Below the pieces are notes generated by a model, which saw only the letters and a list, made by a program, of their open reading frames with translations, made no database searches and was not told the origin of the DNA. From Massilia sp. BSC265 (GTDB lineage Bacteria; Pseudomonadota; Gammaproteobacteria; Burkholderiales; Burkholderiaceae_D), in contig NZ_JPXI01000033.1 in NCBI RefSeq assembly GCF_000740675.1, positions 62,001 to 126,000 of the forward strand: DNA of 64,000 nucleotides, given 5' to 3'. The position numbers and the translations under genes are program-made. Positions 19,874 to 30,539 of this stretch are shown here, one piece after another (position 1 is the first letter of the stretch; each line of letters opens with the position of its first letter).

Positions 19874-21016
19874 ATGGCCATGGACCGCCTGTTCCAGCTG
19901 ATGAAGGAGAAGAACGCTTCCGACATGTTCTTCGCCGTGAACTCGCCGGTGCACATCAAGATCAACGGGAACCTCATCCCGATCAACCAGCATCGCCTCG
20001 AACCCGACAACATCATCTCGCTGCTGTCGGAAATCGCCTCGCCCGAGCAGATGACCGAGCTCGAGCGCGAGAATGAGCTCAACATGGGCGTCTCGGTCCC
20101 CAACCTGGGACGCTTCCGCCTGTCGGCCTTCCGCCAGCGCGGCTCGATCTCGGCGGTGTTCCGCTTCGTGCCTGCGAATATTCCGCCGATCGGCGAGCTT
20201 GGCCTGCCGCCGGTGCTGCTTGATCTGATCATGGAAAAGCGCGGCCTGCTGCTGATCGTGGGCGCCACCGGCTCCGGCAAGTCGACCACCATCGCCTCGA
20301 TGCTGGACCACCGCAACGAACAGCGCACCGGCCATATCCTGACGCTGGAAGACCCGATCGAATACCTCTTCAAGAACAAGAAATCGATCGTCAACCAGCG
20401 CGAGATCGGCAGCGACGCCACCAGCTTCGCCACCGCCCTGCGCAACTCGATGCGCCAGGCGCCGGACTGCATCCTGATCGGCGAAATCCGCGACAAGGAA
20501 ACCATGGCGGCGGCGCTGGCCTACGCCCAGTCCGGCCACCTGGTGCTGGCCACCCTGCACGCGAACAACAGCTACAACGCACTGAACCGCATCATCAGCT
20601 TCTACCCGATCGAGAACCGCGCCGCCCTGCTGCAGGACCTGGCATCGAGCGTGAAGGCGATCGTCTCGCAGCGCCTGGTCAAGTCGGCCGCCGGCGGCCA
20701 GCGCCAGGCCGCGGTCGAGGTCATGCTGAACACCCGCTACATCGCCGACCTCATCGAGAAAGGCGAAATCGGCCAGATCAAGGAAGCGATGGACAAGAGT
20801 CTGTCGCCGGGCTCGCAATCCTTCGAGACCGCCCTGCTCAAGCTGGTCAAGGACGGCCTGGTCACGCAGGAAGAAGCGCTGGCCAATGCCGACTCGGCCA
20901 CCAACCTGCTCTGGCTGCTCAACAACGGGCCGGAGAGCCAGGTGCAGCCGGAGGAGGCGAAAAAGCCGGGGGCCGAACCGCCGGGCGCGTCCTTTACGGA
21001 ATTCACGCTGAACTAG
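19874..21016 (+). CDS. pilU: PilT/PilU-family type IV pilus retraction ATPase (PilU-like)
   Basis: 380 residues. A hexameric secretion ATPase that works at the inner-membrane base of type IV pili. The N-terminal PAS-like domain starts MAMDRLFQLMKEKNASDMFF, as in PilU. The ATPase core has Walker A GATGSGKSTT, the Asp box TLEDPIEYLF, Walker B ILIGEIRDKET and the His box GHLVLATLHANNS. PilU supports PilT-driven retraction and depends on PilT in well-studied species. pilT is not adjacent here, which is less usual. AGGAG precedes the start. Confidence 0.88.
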   Translation: MAMDRLFQLMKEKNASDMFFAVNSPVHIKINGNLIPINQHRLEPDNIISLLSEIASPEQMTELERENELNMGVSVPNLGRFRLSAFRQRGSISAVFRFVPANIPPIGELGLPPVLLDLIMEKRGLLLIVGATGSGKSTTIASMLDHRNEQRTGHILTLEDPIEYLFKNKKSIVNQREIGSDATSFATALRNSMRQAPDCILIGEIRDKETMAAALAYAQSGHLVLATLHANNSYNALNRIISFYPIENRAALLQDLASSVKAIVSQRLVKSAAGGQRQAAVEVMLNTRYIADLIEKGEIGQIKEAMDKSLSPGSQSFETALLKLVKDGLVTQEEALANADSATNLLWLLNNGPESQVQPEEAKKPGAEPPGASFTEFTLN

Positions 21017-21044
21017 GCAGGCGAAGGCCGCGCCCGTCGCCTCG

Positions 21045-21953
21045 ATGTTCGAACTCAGCCAGCTGCGCTGCTTCGTCGCGGTCGCCGAGGAACTGCACTT
21101 CAGCCGCGCGGCCGAGCGCCTGAACATGACCCAGCCGCCGCTGAGCCGCCAGATCCGGCTGCTCGAGCACCATGTCGGCGTCCCGCTCCTCGAGCGCAAC
21201 AGCCGGCTTGTGCGCCTCACCGCCGCCGGCAAGGCGTTCTTCCCGGAAGCCGCACGCATCCTGCGCATCGCCGAGGAAGCGACCTTCGCCGCCCGCCGCG
21301 CCGCCAAGGGCGAACAGGGCAATCTCGCCATCGGCTTCACCTCCGCCTCCGGCTACAGCCTGCTGCCCGAGGTCGTGCGCCGCCTGCGCGAATGCGCGCC
21401 CCGGGTCTCGCTCACGCTCAAGGAACTGGTCAGCACCACGCAGGTGCAGGCCCTGAACGCCGGCGAGATCGACCTCGGCCTGCTGCGTCCCCATCCCATG
21501 AACGCCGAGCTCGAAAGCCGGCTGATCGCCACCGAGTCGCTCATGCTCGCCATCCAGGAGAGCGAGGAGGACCGATGGCCGCTCGAGCCCACGCTCGAGA
21601 GCCTGCACGGCAAGCCCTTCATCATGTATTCGCCCTACGAGGCCCGCCCCTTCTACCTGATGCTGACCGAACGCTTCGTCCGGGCCGGCGTGGTGCCGGA
21701 CATCGTCGAGCACATCGGCCAGGTGCATACCATGCTGGCCCTGGTCCGGGCCGGCGTGGGCGCGGCACTGATCGCGGAAGGCGCGGCGCGCCTGAAGTTC
21801 GACGGCATCGTCATGCGCCGGCTCTCGAGCGAACCGGTGGAAATGGTCTGTACCTACCGCCGCGACAACGACAACCCCGCCCTCCAGCTGTTCAAGCGCG
21901 ACGTGCTGCCCGGCTTCGATACCGAAGCGTCTCCACGTCGATCCATCGATTGA
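21045..21953 (+). CDS. LysR-family transcriptional regulator
   Basis: 302 residues. A complete N-terminal winged helix (LRCFVAVAEELHFSRAAERLNMTQPPLSRQIRLLE) is followed by an effector domain of the CatR/BenM-like group (LAIGFTSASGYSLLPEVVRR). Unusually for LysR regulators, it is codirectional with its probable target, glucarate dehydratase, which starts 90 bases downstream. Repeats of TGAATCGATC lie between the two genes. Together with GudD it probably controls use of glucarate as a carbon source, with glucarate or a derivative as effector (inference). Confidence 0.88.
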   Translation: MFELSQLRCFVAVAEELHFSRAAERLNMTQPPLSRQIRLLEHHVGVPLLERNSRLVRLTAAGKAFFPEAARILRIAEEATFAARRAAKGEQGNLAIGFTSASGYSLLPEVVRRLRECAPRVSLTLKELVSTTQVQALNAGEIDLGLLRPHPMNAELESRLIATESLMLAIQESEEDRWPLEPTLESLHGKPFIMYSPYEARPFYLMLTERFVRAGVVPDIVEHIGQVHTMLALVRAGVGAALIAEGAARLKFDGIVMRRLSSEPVEMVCTYRRDNDNPALQLFKRDVLPGFDTEASPRRSID

Positions 21954-22004
21954 TTCAATTCCTGAATCGATCGCAATACTCTTTGATTTGGTCGTGAATC
22001 GATC
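21952..22004 (+). promoter_or_regulatory. Direct/inverted TGAATCGATC repeats upstream of gudD
   Basis: TGAATCGATC occurs at 21963-21972 and again at 21995-22004, starts 32 bases apart (about three helical turns). The first copy also pairs with GATTCA at 21952-21957 as an inverted repeat. They lie in the AT-richer gap between lysR and gudD and are good candidates for the LysR binding sites. Confidence 0.5.
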
Positions 22005-22043
22005 AAGCGCTATGATCGCTTCAAACAACAGCCTCCAAGCACC

Positions 22044-23387
22044 ATGACCACTACCACCCTTACCGGCACCCCTGTCGTCACCGACCTGCGCGTCGTCCCC
22101 GTCGCCGGCCAGGACAGCATGCTACTGAACCTCTCGGGCGCCCACGGCCCCTGGTTCACCCGCAACATCGTCATCCTGCGAGATAGCGCCGGCAACACCG
22201 GCCTCGGCGAAGTCCCGGGCGGCGAAAAGATCCGCCAGACCATCGAGGATGCCCGTCCCCTCGTCATCGGCAAGTCGCTGGGCGACTACAACGGCGTGCT
22301 CAACGCCATGCGCAAGGCCTTCGCCGACCGCGATGCCGGCGGCCGCGGCCTCCAGACCTTCGACCTGCGCACCACCATCCATGCGCTCACCGCGGTGGAA
22401 TCGGCCCTGCTCGACCTGCTGGGGCAGTTCATGAACGTACCCGTCGCCGCCCTGCTGGGCGAAGGCCAGCAGCGCGATACGGTCGAGATGCTCGGCTACC
22501 TGTTCTACGTGGGCGACCGCAAGAAGACCGACCTTGCCTACCGCGCCGAAGACGATGCCGGCAACGCCTGGTTCCGGCTGCGCAACGAGGAAGCCTTGAG
22601 CCCGGAAGCAGTGGTGCGCCTGGCCGAAGCCGCACGCGAGCGCTACGGCTTCAATGACTTCAAGCTCAAGGGCGGCGTGCTGAGCGCCGACGCCGAGATG
22701 GACGCCATCGTCGCCCTGCACGAGCGCTTTCCCGAAGCGCGCTGCACCCTGGACCCGAACGGCGGCTGGCTGCTGGATGACGCGATCCGCGTCTGCCGCG
22801 ACAAACACGGCATCCTGGCCTATGCCGAGGACCCCTGCGGCGCCGAGAACGGCTTCTCGGGCCGCGAAGTGATGGCCGAGTTCCGCCGCGCCACCGGCCT
22901 GCCCACCGCCACCAACATGATCGCCACCGACTGGCGCCAGATGGCGCACGCGATCCAGCTGCAGTCGGTCGACATCCCGCTGGCCGACCCGCACTTCTGG
23001 ACCATGCAGGGATCGGTGCGCGTCGCCCAGCTGTGCGAGATGTTCGGCCTGACCTGGGGCTCGCATTCGAACAACCACTTCGACATCTCGCTGGCCATGT
23101 TCACCCACGTCGCCGCCGCCGCCCCGGGCAAGGTCACCGCGATCGACACCCACTGGATCTGGCAGGACGGCCAGCGCATCACCAGGGAACCGCTCAAGAT
23201 CGAAGGCGGGCGGGTAGCAGTGCCGAAGAAGCCCGGCCTGGGCATCGAGATCGATGTCGACCAGTTGGAAAAAGCCCACCAGGCCTACAAGAACATGGGC
23301 CTGGGCGCGCGCGACGACGCAGTCGCGATGCAATACCTGGTGCCGGGATGGAAATTCGACAACAAGCGCCCCTGCCTGGTGCGCTGA
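22044..23387 (+). CDS. gudD: Glucarate dehydratase
   Basis: 447 residues, matching the ~446 of E. coli GudD. It dehydrates D-glucarate (and often L-idarate) to 5-keto-4-deoxyglucarate. Enolase-superfamily residues can be placed at near-identical numbering: the KxK base in NDFKLKGG (about 205-207), metal ligands in LDPNGGW and [14 protein letters not shown], and the catalytic His in [11 protein letters not shown] (about 339). No glucarate transporter, kdgD or aldolase is nearby, so the rest of the pathway must be elsewhere. The lysR-gudD pair sits inside what is otherwise a lysine-pathway block. Confidence 0.93.
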   Translation: MTTTTLTGTPVVTDLRVVPVAGQDSMLLNLSGAHGPWFTRNIVILRDSAGNTGLGEVPGGEKIRQTIEDARPLVIGKSLGDYNGVLNAMRKAFADRDAGGRGLQTFDLRTTIHALTAVESALLDLLGQFMNVPVAALLGEGQQRDTVEMLGYLFYVGDRKKTDLAYRAEDDAGNAWFRLRNEEALSPEAVVRLAEAARERYGFNDFKLKGGVLSADAEMDAIVALHERFPEARCTLDPNGGWLLDDAIRVCRDKHGILAYAEDPCGAENGFSGREVMAEFRRATGLPTATNMIATDWRQMAHAIQLQSVDIPLADPHFWTMQGSVRVAQLCEMFGLTWGSHSNNHFDISLAMFTHVAAAAPGKVTAIDTHWIWQDGQRITREPLKIEGGRVAVPKKPGLGIEIDVDQLEKAHQAYKNMGLGARDDAVAMQYLVPGWKFDNKRPCLVR

Positions 23388-23550
23388 GCAGTACCGGCCT
23401 CTTGCCTTTTTACAAGGGGCCTGCCTGCTTTCCTGCCGGGCCACGCACGCGGCCCACTTCCTCCATCTGTGTACAATCTTCGCTTGGGAAGCTTGTGCTA
23501 TCCTCGCGAGTTTCTTTAATTCAATAGTCGTCCACCTCCCGTGGCGCGCT

Positions 23551-23604
23551 GACTGACGCTCCCTGACTTACGCTCCCTGACTTACACTCCCTGACTTACG
23601 TTCC

Positions 23605-23606
<2 letters not shown>
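23551..23606 (+). repeat. Four tandem 14-bp repeats running into a start codon
   Basis: Four consecutive 14-base units of the form GACTTACGCTCCCT occupy 23551-23564, 23565-23578, 23579-23592 and 23593-23606, with one or two differences each. The last unit ends with the first two bases of the ATG of the ArsC-like gene. No Shine-Dalgarno sequence is visible there. The array therefore forms the whole proximal 5' leader. Confidence 0.85.
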
Positions 23607-25097
<1,491 letters not shown>

Positions 25098-25118
25098 CAA
25101 GACACCCGGGAGAAGGCC

Positions 25119-26009
25119 ATGACCAACACCACTTTCAGCACGCCGCGCGACCTGCTGCGCTACGCGATCACCCGTTTCAACGGCGCCAAGCTGTTCTTCG
25201 GCCACGGCAGCGCCGAGGCCTTCGACGAAGCGGCCTACCTGATCCTGCACACCCTCAAGCTGCCGCTGGACCGCCTCGATCCCTTCCTCGACGCGCGCCT
25301 GCTGTCGGACGAAGTGATCCAGGTGATGGAAGTGATCGAGCGCCGCGTCACCGAACGCGTGCCGGCCGCCTACATCACCAAGGAAGCCTGGTTGGGCGAG
25401 TACCACTTCTACGTGGACGAGCGCGTGCTGGTACCGCGCTCCTTCATCGCCGAGCTGATCCCGCAGACCTTCAGCCCCTGGGTACAGGATCCGGAAGCCG
25501 TCGAGAACGTGCTGGAACTGTGCACCGGCAGCGGCTGCCTGGCGATCATGATGGCCGACGCCTTCCCGAACGCCGTGATCGACGCCGTCGACATCTCGAA
25601 GGACGCGCTGGCCGTGGCCGAGCACAACATCCGCGAGTACAAGCTCGAAGGCCGCGTCAACCCGATCGAATCGGACCTGTACGAACACGTGCCCTTCAAG
25701 CGCTACGACCTGATCGTCACCAACCCGCCCTACGTGAACAGCGTCTCGATGGGCAAGCTGCCGCCGGAATACCTGCGCGAGCCGCAGATCGCGCTGGCCG
25801 GCGGCGAGGACGGCATGGACCTGGTGCGCAAGATCGTGGAAGGCGCTAGCGAGCGCCTGACGCCGGAAGGCATCCTGGTGGTGGAGATCGGCAACGAGCG
25901 CGAGTTTGCCGAAGCCGCCTTCGGTCACCTGGGCCTGACCTGGCTGACCACCAGCGCCGGTGACGATGCGGTGTTCCTGCTGACCGCGGAACAGCTGCAG
26001 GCCCAGTAA
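25119..26009 (+). CDS. prmB: 50S ribosomal protein L3 N5-glutamine methyltransferase (PrmB)
   Basis: 296 residues. An S-adenosylmethionine-dependent enzyme that methylates a glutamine of ribosomal protein L3. The SAM loop LELCTGSGCLAI and the catalytic NPPY in LIVTNPPYVNSVSMGKLPPE are present. The latter extended segment separates PrmB from PrmC/HemK. The N-terminal helical domain includes PLDRLDPFLDARL and the YITKEAWLGEYHFYVDERVL strand. It shares an operon with dapE. A REP-like element follows. Confidence 0.93.
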   Translation: MTNTTFSTPRDLLRYAITRFNGAKLFFGHGSAEAFDEAAYLILHTLKLPLDRLDPFLDARLLSDEVIQVMEVIERRVTERVPAAYITKEAWLGEYHFYVDERVLVPRSFIAELIPQTFSPWVQDPEAVENVLELCTGSGCLAIMMADAFPNAVIDAVDISKDALAVAEHNIREYKLEGRVNPIESDLYEHVPFKRYDLIVTNPPYVNSVSMGKLPPEYLREPQIALAGGEDGMDLVRKIVEGASERLTPEGILVVEIGNEREFAEAAFGHLGLTWLTTSAGDDAVFLLTAEQLQAQ

Positions 26010-26026
26010 TTACCTCATAGATTTTC

Positions 26027-26127
26027 GTAGGGTGGGCGGGTCTCCCGCCCACGCGTCCAACTTCCGGATGCGTTGTGGCGACACATACGATTGTCGAACG
26101 CGTGGGCAAGAGACTTGCCCACCCTAC
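26027..26127. repeat. REP-like double hairpin (copy 2)
   Basis: About 100 bases between prmB and the ABC-F gene. Its ends are GTAGGGTGGGC (26027-26037) and the exact inverse GCCCACCCTAC (26117-26127). Each end makes its own small hairpin (GGCGGG TCT CCCGCC on the left; GGGCAAG AGA CTTGCCC on the right), with inverted CGCGT/ACGCG segments inside. It has the same layout as the 45.5 kb copy. Confidence 0.8.
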
Positions 26128-26154
26128 GTAAACCAAACAATTCAGCTAGTTTTC

Positions 26155-28134
26155 ATGATCCGCTTCCAGAACGTCAGCCTGATGCGCGGCACCAAGCCGC
26201 TGCTCGAAGACGCCGACCTCACCCTCAACCCGGGCGACAAGATCGGCCTGATCGGCGCCAACGGCGCCGGCAAATCGAGCCTGTTCGCCATGCTGCGCGG
26301 CGAGCTGCACCCGGACCAGGGCGCCATCGACTTCCCCGCCAAGTGGCGCATGGCCTACGTGGCCCAGGAGACCCCGGCCCTCGACCGTCCGGCGCTGGAA
26401 TACGCGATCGACGGCGACGTCAACTTGCGCCGCCTGCAGGCCGAGCTCGACGAACTGGAAGCCCACCCTGACGTGGGCGACCACGGCATGCGCCTGGGCG
26501 AACTGCACAGCGCCCTGCTTGATGCCGACGCCTACACGGTGCAGTCGCGCGCCGAGCAGCTGCTGCTGGGCCTGGGCTTCTCGCTGGAGCAAATGCAGCG
26601 TCCGGTGGCGAGCTTCTCGGGCGGCTGGCGCATGCGCCTGAACCTGGCGCAGGCCCTGATGTGCCCTTCCGACCTGCTGCTGCTGGACGAGCCGACCAAC
26701 CACCTCGACCTGGACGCGATCATCTGGCTGGAGGATTGGCTGAAGCGCTACCCGGGCACCCTGATCATCATCTCGCACGACCGCGACTTCCTCGACGAAA
26801 TCGTGAACGTCATCGTGCACATCGACGAGCGCAAGCTGAAGCGCTACTCGGGCAACTACTCCGGTTTCGAGCGCCAGCGCGCAGCAGGCCTGGTGCTGGC
26901 TGCCGCCGCTTACGAGAAGCAGCAGCGCACGCGCGCCCACCTGCAGTCCTTCGTGGACCGCTTCAAGGCCAAGGCCACCAAGGCGCGCCAGGCCCAGAGC
27001 CGCATGAAGGCGCTGGCCAAGATGGAAGAACTGGCGCCGCTGCGCGCCGCCGCCGAATTCTCCTTCGAGTTCCGCGAGCCGCTGTCCGCGCCGAACCCGC
27101 TGCTGGTGCTGGAGGACGTCGACGCCGGCTATCCGGTCCTCGACGGACACGGCGACAAGGTCGGCGGCAAGGCCATCGTCAAGCGCGTGAATTTCTCGCT
27201 GCAGATCGGCCAGCGCATCGGCCTGCTGGGCGTGAACGGCGCCGGCAAATCCACGCTCATCAAGACCGTGGCCGGCGAGCTGATGCCCCTGGAAGGCAAG
27301 GCCACCCTGGGCAAAGGCCTGTCGATCGGCTACTTTGCCCAGCACCAGGTCGAGATGCTGCGCCACGACGAGTCGCCGCTGTGGCACCTGATGAAGATCG
27401 CGCCGAACGTGCGCGAGCAGGAACTGCGCAACTTCCTGGGCAGCTTCAACTTCCCGGGCGATATGGTGACCAGCAAGATCGCCCCCTTCTCGGGCGGCGA
27501 AAAGGCGCGCCTGGCCCTGGCCCTGATCGTGTGGCAGCGCCCGAACCTGCTGCTGCTCGACGAACCGACCAACCACCTCGACCTGGAAACGCGCGAGGCC
27601 CTGACCATGGCGCTGGCCCAGTTCGAGGGCACCCTGGTGCTGGTGTCGCACGACCGCCACCTGCTGCGCGCCACCACCGACCAGTTCATCATCGTCGCCG
27701 ACGGCAAGCTGCAGCCTTTCGACGGCGACCTGGACGACTACAAGGAGTGGCTGTTCCAGTCCAAGCTCGGCAAGGGCACCGACACCCTGCCCGCGCCTAC
27801 GCCGGCGAAGGACAGCAAGCTTGAGGCGCCGATGGCCGCCCCGGTCGACCGCAAGGAGCAAAAGAAGCTGGAAGCGGAAGCCCGCCAGCGCCTGGCCGCG
27901 CTGAGGAAACCCATCGAGAACCGCGTCAAGCGCCTGGAAGAGCAGATGGCCAAGCTCAACGCCAAGAAGGCCGAGATCGACGCCCAGCTGCTCGAGCCGA
28001 GCATCTACGAGGCCGAGAACAAGGACAAGCTCAAGACCCTGGTGGCCGACCAGGCCTTCGCCTCGCGCGACCTGGAACAGCTCGAATCCGAATGGCTGGA
28101 GCTGCAGGAGCAGCTCGAAGGCCTGGCCGCCTGA
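26155..28134 (+). CDS. ABC-F family ATPase (YheS-like)
   Basis: 659 residues from ATG 26155 (MIRFQNVSLMRGTKPLLEDA). There are two ABC domains and no membrane segments. The Walker A loops are GANGAGKSS and GVNGAGKST, the signatures FSGGWRMRLNLAQAL and FSGGEKARLALALI, and the Walker B segments two copies of LLLLDEPTNHLDL. A P-site tRNA-interaction linker of ~80 residues lies between the domains, and a charged C-terminal coiled coil (residues ~565-655) follows. ABC-F proteins bind the ribosomal E site and relieve stalls. Length and domain ends fit the YheS subgroup better than Uup or EttA. Confidence 0.88.
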   Translation: MIRFQNVSLMRGTKPLLEDADLTLNPGDKIGLIGANGAGKSSLFAMLRGELHPDQGAIDFPAKWRMAYVAQETPALDRPALEYAIDGDVNLRRLQAELDELEAHPDVGDHGMRLGELHSALLDADAYTVQSRAEQLLLGLGFSLEQMQRPVASFSGGWRMRLNLAQALMCPSDLLLLDEPTNHLDLDAIIWLEDWLKRYPGTLIIISHDRDFLDEIVNVIVHIDERKLKRYSGNYSGFERQRAAGLVLAAAAYEKQQRTRAHLQSFVDRFKAKATKARQAQSRMKALAKMEELAPLRAAAEFSFEFREPLSAPNPLLVLEDVDAGYPVLDGHGDKVGGKAIVKRVNFSLQIGQRIGLLGVNGAGKSTLIKTVAGELMPLEGKATLGKGLSIGYFAQHQVEMLRHDESPLWHLMKIAPNVREQELRNFLGSFNFPGDMVTSKIAPFSGGEKARLALALIVWQRPNLLLLDEPTNHLDLETREALTMALAQFEGTLVLVSHDRHLLRATTDQFIIVADGKLQPFDGDLDDYKEWLFQSKLGKGTDTLPAPTPAKDSKLEAPMAAPVDRKEQKKLEAEARQRLAALRKPIENRVKRLEEQMAKLNAKKAEIDAQLLEPSIYEAENKDKLKTLVADQAFASRDLEQLESEWLELQEQLEGLAA

Positions 28135-28166
28135 GCCACACGCCACACCTCCCCGTTTGACCCATC

Positions 28167-28193
28167 CGCATCGCCCTGCGCCAGGGCGATGCG
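28167..28193 (+). terminator. Strong hairpin after the ABC-F gene
   Basis: A perfect 12-bp stem, CGCATCGCCCTG (28167-28178) with CAGGGCGATGCG (28182-28193), and a 3-base loop, 32 bases after the ABC-F stop. No T-run follows, so termination is likely but not certain to be intrinsic. Confidence 0.55.
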
Positions 28194-28291
28194 CGACCTT
28201 CCGCGCCCCCTCTGGGCGCGCCATCCCACGTATTTCTCTCGCAAGCCAGGACACCGCACCTGGCGCATGTCTCGTCAAACATCAAAAATAT

Positions 28292-28312
28292 GAATAGGAA
28301 TCATTCTTATTC
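28292..28312 (+). promoter_or_regulatory. Fur-box-like palindrome upstream of TonB receptor
   Basis: GAATAGGAATCATTCTTATTC is a nearly perfect 21-base palindrome lying in an AT-rich stretch, unusual for this window, about 80 bases before the receptor start. Its layout (GAATxxxAATCATTxxxATTC) fits the classical Fur box (GATAATGATAATCATTATC). It implies iron-repressed expression of the receptor. The match is by eye. Confidence 0.6.
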
Positions 28313-28394
28313 TCAGTTAGAATATTGCTATTCTGCATATTCTGAATTGCTTTTCCATCTGGTCCTCTTCCATTTTCTTACACACGGATACCGT

Positions 28395-30539
28395 ATGCCT
28401 GAGCCTCGCCTGTCCCTGCCGCAGTTCCGCCGCTCCCTGATCAGCACGACCCTCGCCCTGCTGCCCCTCGCCGCCAGCGCCGATCCCGCGCCGCACAACA
28501 TGGCGACGGTCGTGGTCACCGCATCCGGCTTCGAGCAGAGCATCCGCGAAGCGCCGGCCTCGATCACGGTCTTGAGCCGCGACCAGCTCGAGAAGGAACG
28601 CTTCGGCAACCTGGCGCAAGCGCTGGAAAGCGTGGAAGGCATCGACGTCGGCGCGGCCGGCGACAAGACCGGCGGCATGAACATCAGCATCCGCGGCATG
28701 CCGAGCGACTACACCCTGGTCCTGATCGACGGCCGCCGCCAGAACGCCGCCGGCAACGTCACCCCGAACGGCTTCGGCGGCACCTCGACCAGCTTCATGC
28801 CGCCCATCGGCGCGATCGAGCGCATCGAGATCATCCGCGGCCCGATGTCGACCCTGTACGGTTCGGATGCCATGGGCGGCGTGATCAATATCATCACGCG
28901 CAAGGTGGGCAAGACCTGGAACGGCAACCTGGCCGCCGACTACACGGCCCAGGAGGAGTCGAGCTTCGGCGACGTCAAGGGCGCCAAGTTCTACCTGAGC
29001 GGCCCGCTCGCCGCCGACGTGCTCGGCCTGTCGCTGCGCGGCAGCACCCAGCGCCGCGACGCCGCCGATATCCGTTATCGGAACCACAATGGCGTAGTCA
29101 CGCCGAACATGGGCGCCAACCCGGTCGAATCGACCATCCACAACCTCGGCGCGCGCCTGGCCTGGACGCCGAGCCGCAGCCACGAGTTCACGCTGGATGC
29201 GGACAGCACCCGCCAGGCCTACGACAACACCGGCGGCCAGCTCGGCGCCCTGGGCGTCCAGGGCGGCTATGGCCCGAAGCAGAAGTACAACCGCGACCAG
29301 GGCACCGCCTCCTATCGCGCACGCCTCGGCTTCGGCACCTGGAACAGCAGCTACATGGTCAACCGCACCGAAACCGTCGGCCGCACCATCCCGCCGGGCA
29401 CCCCGGGCGCCGTGGCCGGCAGCGCGCGTGCCTTGGCGGTCGAGAGCCGCGTGTTCGACACCAAGCTGGTGGCGCCCTGGAGCGATCACCTCACCACCAT
29501 CGGCGCCCAGTACTGGGATGCCGAAATGGTCGACGGCGTCGCGCCGCAAGCCTTCGCCTTCACGCAAAAAGCCCTGTTCCTGGAAGACGAATGGCGCATC
29601 GCCCAGCAGCTGCTGCTGACGCTCGGGGCGCGCTACGACGACCACAGCATCTTCGGCGGGCAGGCCAGCCCGCGCGCCTACCTGGTCTGGAACGCGTCGC
29701 CGCGCTGGACCGTCAAGGGCGGCGTCAGCCGCGGCTACAAGACACCGCGCGTCGAACAGCTGGCGCCCGGCATCAACGGCTTCGGCGGCCAGGGCACGAT
29801 TCCGCTGGTGGGCAGTCCCGGCCTGAAACCGGAGACCAGCGTGACGACCGAACTGGGGGTCTATTTCGACAACGGGGCCGGCTGGAGCGCCAATGCCGCC
29901 CTGTTCAACAACGAGTTCAGGGACAAGATCACCAGCGGCACCGGCCTGCTCAACTGCGACTACCGCCTTGCGCGCAACCGGCCGGGCTGCGTCAGCTTCG
30001 GCAACTGGCCCAACGTCGACGCCTTCGGCCAGTCGACCAATGTCGACGAGGCGGTGACCCGCGGCGTCGAGCTCGCGACCCGCTTCCCGCTCGCGCCGGG
30101 ATGGGCCCTGAGTGCCAACTACACCTTCACGGACAGCGAGCAGAAGAGCGGCCCGAACGCCGGCAAGCCGCTCGGCGACACGCCGGAACATGCGCTCAAT
30201 GCGCGCCTGGGCTGGGACGTCTCGGCGCAATGGAATGCCTGGCTGCGCCTCGAGGCGCGCAGCGAGCGCTTCCGCGACCCGGGCAGCTCGGCCGCGACCC
30301 GCGCCGCCAAGGCGGCGCTGGGCGACTACAAGGGATATGGCATGCTGCACCTGGGCACCAGCTACCAGATCAATAAGCGAGTAGCGGTCAATGCGGCGAT
30401 CTACAACCTGGCCAACAAGGACTTCATCGACTACCGTCCTTACCAGGCGCCAGGTGCGGCCACGCCGACCTGGAGCAGCGTGTATGTCAACAACATCGAG
30501 GGGCGCCGTCTCTGGCTGTCCGTGAGCGCCGATTTCTAA
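28395..30539 (+). CDS. TonB-dependent receptor (CirA/FepA-like, probable siderophore uptake)
   Basis: 714 residues from MPEPRLSLPQFRRSLISTTL, giving a signal peptide ending near LAASADPAP; upstream in-frame ATGs lie in the AT-rich promoter. The TonB box region (MATVVVTAS) is followed by the plug domain (IREAPASITVLSRDQLE; SIRGMPSDYTLVLIDGRRQ; IEIIRGPMSTLYGSDAMGG). A 22-strand barrel ends in the outer-membrane C-terminal phenylalanine (LSVSADF). The plug resembles catecholate-siderophore and colicin-I receptors. The Fur-like box upstream supports iron transport. No siderophore synthesis gene is nearby. Confidence 0.9.
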   Translation: MPEPRLSLPQFRRSLISTTLALLPLAASADPAPHNMATVVVTASGFEQSIREAPASITVLSRDQLEKERFGNLAQALESVEGIDVGAAGDKTGGMNISIRGMPSDYTLVLIDGRRQNAAGNVTPNGFGGTSTSFMPPIGAIERIEIIRGPMSTLYGSDAMGGVINIITRKVGKTWNGNLAADYTAQEESSFGDVKGAKFYLSGPLAADVLGLSLRGSTQRRDAADIRYRNHNGVVTPNMGANPVESTIHNLGARLAWTPSRSHEFTLDADSTRQAYDNTGGQLGALGVQGGYGPKQKYNRDQGTASYRARLGFGTWNSSYMVNRTETVGRTIPPGTPGAVAGSARALAVESRVFDTKLVAPWSDHLTTIGAQYWDAEMVDGVAPQAFAFTQKALFLEDEWRIAQQLLLTLGARYDDHSIFGGQASPRAYLVWNASPRWTVKGGVSRGYKTPRVEQLAPGINGFGGQGTIPLVGSPGLKPETSVTTELGVYFDNGAGWSANAALFNNEFRDKITSGTGLLNCDYRLARNRPGCVSFGNWPNVDAFGQSTNVDEAVTRGVELATRFPLAPGWALSANYTFTDSEQKSGPNAGKPLGDTPEHALNARLGWDVSAQWNAWLRLEARSERFRDPGSSAATRAAKAALGDYKGYGMLHLGTSYQINKRVAVNAAIYNLANKDFIDYRPYQAPGAATPTWSSVYVNNIEGRRLWLSVSADF

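Noticed and set aside
26146-28278. Open frame of 710 codons on the minus strand
   Set aside because: Antisense to the ABC-F gene; repeated patterns come from the mirrored ABC motifs.
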